Shown in pieces: positions 5,492-8,849 of a DNA stretch of 8,849 nucleotides. This DNA is from SKVL01 sp051747785 (lineage in GTDB: Bacteria > Patescibacteriota > Minisyncoccia > Phycocordibacterales > CSBR16-193). The DNA lies in the NCBI GenBank assembly GCA_051747785.1, contig JBNJGN010000028.1, positions 1 through 8,849 of the forward strand. Reading direction: 5' to 3'. A model generated the notes under the pieces. The model saw only the letters and a list, made by a program, of their open reading frames with translations. It did not search any database and was not told the DNA's origin. The position numbers and the translations under genes were made by a program. The stretch's first letter is position 1. Each line of letters begins with the position of its first letter.

Positions 5492-6180
5492 TGATAGTTG
5501 GCGGATTTCAGAAATTTTCTCTAATAGATTACCCGGACAGAATGTCTGCCGTAATATTTACTCGCGGATGTAATTTTCGTTGTAAGTACTGTCATAATCC
5601 GGAGCTTGTTATTCCGGAGAAATTTACTCAAGATATACCACTCTCAGAGATCTATAGCTTTTTAGAAAGTAGGCAAAATAAAATTGAAGCCGTGGTTATT
5701 ACCGGTGGAGAACCGACGGAACATTCCGGTATTGATAAGTTTATGGCTAATATAAAAGATATGGGATTCTTGACGAAACTGGATACTAACGGCACACGTC
5801 CTTTGGTTATAGAGAGTCTCTTTAAAAAAGGTGTTGTTGACTACATCGCCATGGACATAAAAGCGCCTCTACATAATTATCCAGTGATCACCTGTCGTCC
5901 GGTGGTGGTTGAAGATATTAAAAAAAGTATTGAGCTGATTATCAATTCCGGTACGGAGCATGAATTCAGAACTACAGTGATCAGAGATCTCATTAGCGAA
6001 AAGGATCTTCAGGATATAGCTAAAGAAATAAAAGGAGCTCGCAAATACTATTTACAAAGATTTGTTCCTTCTAAAACTGTTGATCCGAAAGTGTCGGAAC
6101 TGTCACTCTATGAAGAGGGGGAGCTACAAAAAATAGCCAAGGAGTTAAAGGGTTATTTTGAAGAGTGTGATGTTCGGTAG
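5491..6180 (+). CDS. nrdG: Anaerobic RNR activating protein, radical SAM (NrdG2 type)
   Basis: This 229-residue radical SAM enzyme generates the glycyl radical on NrdD (G670) by reductive cleavage of S-adenosylmethionine. The start GGFQKFSLIDYPDRMSAVIF is the signature of the larger NrdG type (TIGR02495-like). The 4Fe-4S motif is C27-x3-C31-x2-C34 in RGCNFRCKYCHNPEL. TGGEPT (71-76) is the SAM-binding GGEP motif, and MDIKAP (121-126) is typical of the barrel. The ATG shares a base with the nrdD stop (TAATG at 5489-5493), so the two are translationally coupled and both lie under the B12 riboswitch. Its last 28 bases overlap the 3' end of the convergent Mur-like gene. It is longer than the E. 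coli NrdG, as is normal for this subfamily; some relatives are annotated as pyruvate formate-lyase activators, but the nrdD partner settles the role. Confidence 0.94.
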   Translation: MIVGGFQKFSLIDYPDRMSAVIFTRGCNFRCKYCHNPELVIPEKFTQDIPLSEIYSFLESRQNKIEAVVITGGEPTEHSGIDKFMANIKDMGFLTKLDTNGTRPLVIESLFKKGVVDYIAMDIKAPLHNYPVITCRPVVVEDIKKSIELIINSGTEHEFRTTVIRDLISEKDLQDIAKEIKGARKYYLQRFVPSKTVDPKVSELSLYEEGELQKIAKELKGYFEECDVR

Positions 6181-6911
6181 AGTACTTCTTTTTCCACTAC
6201 GGAACCGATAGCAAAAGCGTAAGCGTGATGAGTGCCGAATCTGTTTATTTGGTGAGATGAAAGATCGCCGTTACTTTTTATCTCAACTTTCTGACCTTTT
6301 TCGTTCTTCTGTACTTTTAAGATTTGAGCATCAGCATTCTCACTAAATCCAAAATAGAAGACCCTGTCTTTCTTCTTACCCAATTCCTTAACTCTATAGT
6401 TATCCGAATTCAGTATAAGGGATCCGTCTTTACGGGTTTTTCTGGTTAGTGTTTGGTACTCTCTAACTAAGGCGTTCATATTGGAAAAACCTTCTTTGTA
6501 CTTCTGATTGATGTCCGTGATTACGGAAATATGAGGTCTGACTACAGTTAGAAGATACTTCATATCCCCTTCATCTGATGAGCCTAAACTTAATACTAAA
6601 ACATCCGGAAAGTTCTTTTGGAGAACTTTAACAGGAGCGCTTAAGATAGCAGGGATCCACTTTCTGTATTCATTATATCCGCTCGGGAGGTTTAGTATTG
6701 CCAGTGGCATTCCTATTTCTGTGTTGAAATTTTTGGGGTTTGCCCTAACAGATAGACCTTTACTCTTAAGTCTTCTTTTTATCTCCATTTTAACAAAGTT
6801 CTTATTTGAGCTTCCGGAAACGGCTACTATGATCGGCCTATGAATCATAAGGGTTAGCTTGGTAAAGATCTTTAAATAGTATTTAAGAATTATTTTCAGA
6901 AAATTTTTCAT
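6153..6911 (-). CDS. Degenerate, truncated Mur-ligase-like protein (MurF-type central domain)
   Basis: The 252 residues resemble the ATP-binding middle domain of MurF-type peptidoglycan ligases. An N-terminal basic-hydrophobic lead (KIILKYYLKIFTKLTL) precedes the P-loop strand; RANPKNFNTEIGMPLAIL (56-73), FPDVLVLSLGSSDEGDMKYL (101-120), RPHISVITDIN (125-135) and LILNSD (165-170) follow in family order. Key residues are altered: the usual GxxGK[T/S] is GSSNKN (33-38), the glutamate of the usual LEMG is S108, and the conserved histidine after the next strand is missing from ITDINQKYKEGF. The chain ends soon after NRFGTHHAYAFAIGSVV (223-239), where a full ligase would begin its C-terminal domain. 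It is probably a pseudoenzyme or decaying gene with no ligase activity. It starts 3 bases after the aminotransferase stop (same operon), and its tail overlaps the nrdG-type gene by 28 bases. No Shine-Dalgarno is visible. Confidence 0.75.
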   Translation of the reverse strand: MKNFLKIILKYYLKIFTKLTLMIHRPIIVAVSGSSNKNFVKMEIKRRLKSKGLSVRANPKNFNTEIGMPLAILNLPSGYNEYRKWIPAILSAPVKVLQKNFPDVLVLSLGSSDEGDMKYLLTVVRPHISVITDINQKYKEGFSNMNALVREYQTLTRKTRKDGSLILNSDNYRVKELGKKKDRVFYFGFSENADAQILKVQKNEKGQKVEIKSNGDLSSHQINRFGTHHAYAFAIGSVVEKEVLYRTSHSSK

Positions 6912-6914
6912 ATT

Positions 6915-8114
6915 TTAGGAATTAAAAAATTCTTCCATTCTGTCAAAAGCCATGTTTATATCTTCCACTCTTCTGCCGAAACTCATTCTTATGTGCCCTT
7001 CTCCGTTAGAGCCGAAAGCTACTCCTGGCACCGTGGCTACCTGGATCTTTTCAAGTAGCCACAAGGCAAACTCTTTTGAATCCACTGCACCCTCTTTAAG
7101 TAGTCTTTCTCTGTCTTCTTTTTTAAATTTTGAAGATGCAAGAGAGATCTTGGGGAATACGTAATACGCACTATCGGGTTTTACAAAATCAAAGACATCT
7201 CCAAGCCTCTCTAGCCTCTGGCAAATGAGGTCTCTTCTTGTCTTGTATTCATTAGAAAATTCTTTTACCTTTCCGATCTCCAGTTCCAGAGCCCCCATCG
7301 CACCGTATTGAGATATAACCGGAGCACAGGTTACTAGGCTATCGTGAACTTTTATTATCTCATTGACATTCTCTTGGTCGCTGTGCAAATAACCGATTCG
7401 CCATCCGGTCATGGCAAAAGCTTTGGAAAAAGAAAATATTCTCACAACCCTTTTTCTAAGTTTGGGGATCTCGGCTAAAGAAAAGAATTCTTTTTGATCG
7501 TAGATAAAATCTTTGTAAACTTCATCGGATATTAAGAAGAGATCATTCTTTTCGGCCAGATCTGCAAGCTCTAAAAGCTGGTCTCTGTTGTAAATGGTAC
7601 CGGTAGGATTATTGGGGTTGCAGTAGAAAATAGCTTTGGTTTTAGCTGTAATAGCATTTTTATATCTCTCTATATCAAAACTCCATCCATTCTTTTCATC
7701 CAGAGGTACGAATACCGGTTTACAGCCAGACAGGTTGATCACCTCTCTATAGCTTGTGTATGTTGGTTCAGGAATTATAACTTCATCACCAGGGTCGGTC
7801 AGGGCCATGATCGTTGCTGTAATACCTTCAATGGAGCCTGCAGTAACAAGTATCTCCTTCTCCCAGTCATAACACATATTCTCTTTTTCCAGCGATTCCT
7901 CTATGAGCTCTCTTAGCTCCGGAAGACCTGGAGAAAGTGAATATTTAGCTACGGCCCCTCTTTTAAGAGCTCTTTCAACTCTTCTTTTAATAAATTGCGG
8001 AGTGTCAAAATCCGGTATGCCCTGAGCCAGAGAGATGGCATCTGGATATTTAGAGGCCTCCAGTTCTATCTGTTTTATCATTGAAAGATTTATGTTTTTG
8101 GTTTTTTCAGACAT
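6915..8114 (-). CDS. Class I/II pyridoxal-phosphate aminotransferase (aspartate/aromatic type)
   Basis: This 399-residue soluble enzyme of PLP fold type I exchanges amino groups between an amino acid and a 2-oxo acid. Motifs in order are SLAQGIPDFDTP (28-39), the small-domain YSLSPGLPELRELI (58-71), TAGSIEGI (91-98) for the cofactor phosphate, CNPNNPTG (165-172), SDEVYKDF (196-203) with D197 on the PLP ring nitrogen, and SFSKAFAMTGWRIGY (228-242) with K231 as Schiff-base lysine. R376 in HIRMSFG is the substrate carboxylate arginine. Length is standard and all catalytic residues are present. The family covers aspartate, alanine and aromatic aminotransferases; sequence alone does not settle the substrate. 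It is first in a minus-strand operon with the Mur-like gene 3 bases behind. No clear Shine-Dalgarno precedes the ATG at 8112-8114, but homology begins near it, so the start is likely right. Confidence 0.94.
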   Translation of the reverse strand: MSEKTKNINLSMIKQIELEASKYPDAISLAQGIPDFDTPQFIKRRVERALKRGAVAKYSLSPGLPELRELIEESLEKENMCYDWEKEILVTAGSIEGITATIMALTDPGDEVIIPEPTYTSYREVINLSGCKPVFVPLDEKNGWSFDIERYKNAITAKTKAIFYCNPNNPTGTIYNRDQLLELADLAEKNDLFLISDEVYKDFIYDQKEFFSLAEIPKLRKRVVRIFSFSKAFAMTGWRIGYLHSDQENVNEIIKVHDSLVTCAPVISQYGAMGALELEIGKVKEFSNEYKTRRDLICQRLERLGDVFDFVKPDSAYYVFPKISLASSKFKKEDRERLLKEGAVDSKEFALWLLEKIQVATVPGVAFGSNGEGHIRMSFGRRVEDINMAFDRMEEFFNS

Positions 8115-8140
8115 ATAAAGGAATTCTGTTTTTTCTATTA

Positions 8141-8169
8141 TTGTATAATAAGGGAAATTCTATCATAAT
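8141..8169 (+). promoter_or_regulatory. Possible promoter for the Tat-signal / acyltransferase pair
   Basis: TTGTAT (8141-8146) and CATAAT (8164-8169) are 17 bases apart and fit a sigma-70 -35/-10 pair, with transcription starting near 8176, ahead of both candidate starts of the small gene. The region is very AT-rich, so chance matches are likely. It lies in the 91-base divergent gap with the aminotransferase, whose own promoter I could not place. Confidence 0.35.
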
Positions 8170-8205
8170 GCTACTATACTTCTAATTTAATCTTAATTCT
8201 TTAAA

Positions 8206-8403
8206 ATGTCCTTAGAAAAATTCGAAGGTGAAAACCAATATACTAATAAAGAAAATAATGGTTTAAAAATGAACCGAAGAGAATTTTTAAAAAAAGCCGG
8301 CATTTTAACCGGCGGGCTATTTATAAGTGAGCACCTTTTGAAGTTGATGGAAGAAGAGGTGGATAAAAAAGAGAGCTTTAAGGATTTGATTTTATGGAAG
8401 TAG
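8206..8403 (+). CDS. Small twin-arginine-signal protein of unknown function
   Basis: The frame encodes 65 residues from the ATG at 8206, or 44 residues from the ATG at 8269. It carries NRREFLKKAGILTGGLF (23-39 of the longer form), a close match to the Tat export motif [S/T]RRxFLK with a short hydrophobic stretch after it. The shorter start places the twin arginines at residues 3-4 as MNRREFLKK, which is the usual spacing for Tat leaders and is my preferred start; neither start has a clear ribosome site. Beyond the signal only about 25 mostly charged residues remain (LMEEEVDKKESFKDLILWK), with no domain. There is no cofactor motif, which is what Tat substrates usually show. The stop overlaps the start of the acyltransferase gene by 10 bases, so it may act as a leader that couples translation, be a small membrane-anchored partner, or be the remnant of a longer Tat protein. 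Confidence 0.6.
   Translation: MSLEKFEGENQYTNKENNGLKMNRREFLKKAGILTGGLFISEHLLKLMEEEVDKKESFKDLILWK
8380..8384 (+). promoter_or_regulatory. Shine-Dalgarno site of the acyltransferase gene
   Basis: AAGGA lies nine bases before the ATG at 8394, inside the coding sequence of the small Tat-signal protein. It supports 8394 as the start of the acyltransferase and implies that the two genes are translated from one message. Confidence 0.55.
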
Positions 8404-8849
8404 AAGGTATCAGTGTTTTAATTTTATCTATTGTAACAGCGCTTTACTTTTTATTTCTTTATAGAGCGGGTCTAATCCCCTCTAAAATCTGTTTAAATAC
8501 TGATATATACATTAATAAACCTAAGGTTAGAAAAGGCTTTTTTGATTTCTCTAAGGGCATAGCTATTTTAGCAGTTATCATAATTCATACAGTGTTTATT
8601 ATGAACGCTTTTTCTGAAGATCTGTCAGTTTATTCTTTGCAATGGAATGAGGGCATAAATAGAGTAATGAGATTTGCCATTCCTGTTTTCTTTATCTCTT
8701 CCGGAGCACTTCTTTTTTTAACAGGATTAGATAAAGAGTCTTTGAAAGATTTTTATTTACCTAAGATCAAGCGCATATTCATCCCTTATGTATTTTTCTC
8801 TTTCTTTGCAACCTCTATCGATCCGGAGGGTTATACCGGTCTGTTAGAT
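8394..8849 (+). CDS. Acyltransferase family 3 membrane protein, N-terminal part
   Basis: The gene starts at the ATG at 8394 and runs off the window with 152 codons visible. It is an integral membrane O-acyltransferase of the acyltransferase-3 family (OafA/WecH-like), which moves acyl groups onto surface sugars or lipids. The first 23 residues form a membrane segment (ISVLILSIVTALYFLFLY). The family's N-terminal motif follows as FFDFSKGIAILAVIIIHTVF (49-68), with the conserved histidine at H65. MRFAIPVFFISSGALLFL (92-109) is the typical second helix (usually VPxFFxxSG), and LPKIKRIFIPYVFFSF (122-137) is the usual basic stretch before the next helix. An extra helix before the family motif is slightly unusual. 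It overlaps the upstream Tat-signal gene by 10 bases. The acceptor cannot be told from this part. Confidence 0.88.
   Translation, partial: MEVEGISVLILSIVTALYFLFLYRAGLIPSKICLNTDIYINKPKVRKGFFDFSKGIAILAVIIIHTVFIMNAFSEDLSVYSLQWNEGINRVMRFAIPVFFISSGALLFLTGLDKESLKDFYLPKIKRIFIPYVFFSFFATSIDPEGYTGLLD

Overview
The window is a low-GC bacterial contig segment using the standard code: TGA ends the genes at 1842-1844 and 3184-3186. The compact gene layout, an IS200-like/RAYT transposase and a Mur-ligase-like protein of a style I associate with Candidate Phyla Radiation (Patescibacteria) genomes suggest that lineage. This is an inference of moderate strength; no rRNA or ribosomal protein gene is present to confirm it.

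Left part (1-1880). The tail of a surface beta-helix/choice-of-anchor-Q type protein faces a RAYT-type (REP-associated Y1/HUH) transposase on the minus strand. Four near-perfect palindromes of one family, built on GGTAG-G-rich arms and a 3-nt loop, lie around the transposase. Two are downstream, one is immediately upstream, and one is inside the coding frame. A 179-residue cysteine-rich protein of unknown function follows on the plus strand. It contains two copies of a putative metal-binding module offset by exactly 91 residues, and it ends at a strong hairpin terminator.

Middle part (1933-6180). A BaiN/HI0933-family flavoprotein is followed by a 217-bp leader that I read as a complete cobalamin riboswitch, with promoter, aptamer, L5-L13 kissing loop, antiterminator and terminator. 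It precedes nrdD (class III anaerobic ribonucleotide reductase with ATP cone and glycyl radical site), which is translationally coupled to an nrdG-type radical-SAM activase. The drawn logic is that B12 causes termination, so the B12-independent, oxygen-sensitive reductase is made when cobalamin is scarce. This predicts a B12-dependent (class II) reductase or another B12-linked dNTP route elsewhere in the genome.

Right part (6153-8849). On the minus strand an aspartate-aminotransferase-like PLP enzyme and a short Mur-ligase-like protein form an operon with a 3-nt gap. The Mur-like protein has lost its P-loop and other catalytic residues and stops before the C-terminal domain; its 3' end overlaps the nrdG-type gene tail to tail. 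Divergent from the aminotransferase is a tiny twin-arginine-signal protein overlapping the start of an acyltransferase-3 family membrane protein that runs off the window.

The most notable items are the nrdD riboswitch with its mutually exclusive helices, the in-frame palindrome inside the transposase gene, the duplicated Cys module protein and the probable Mur pseudoenzyme.
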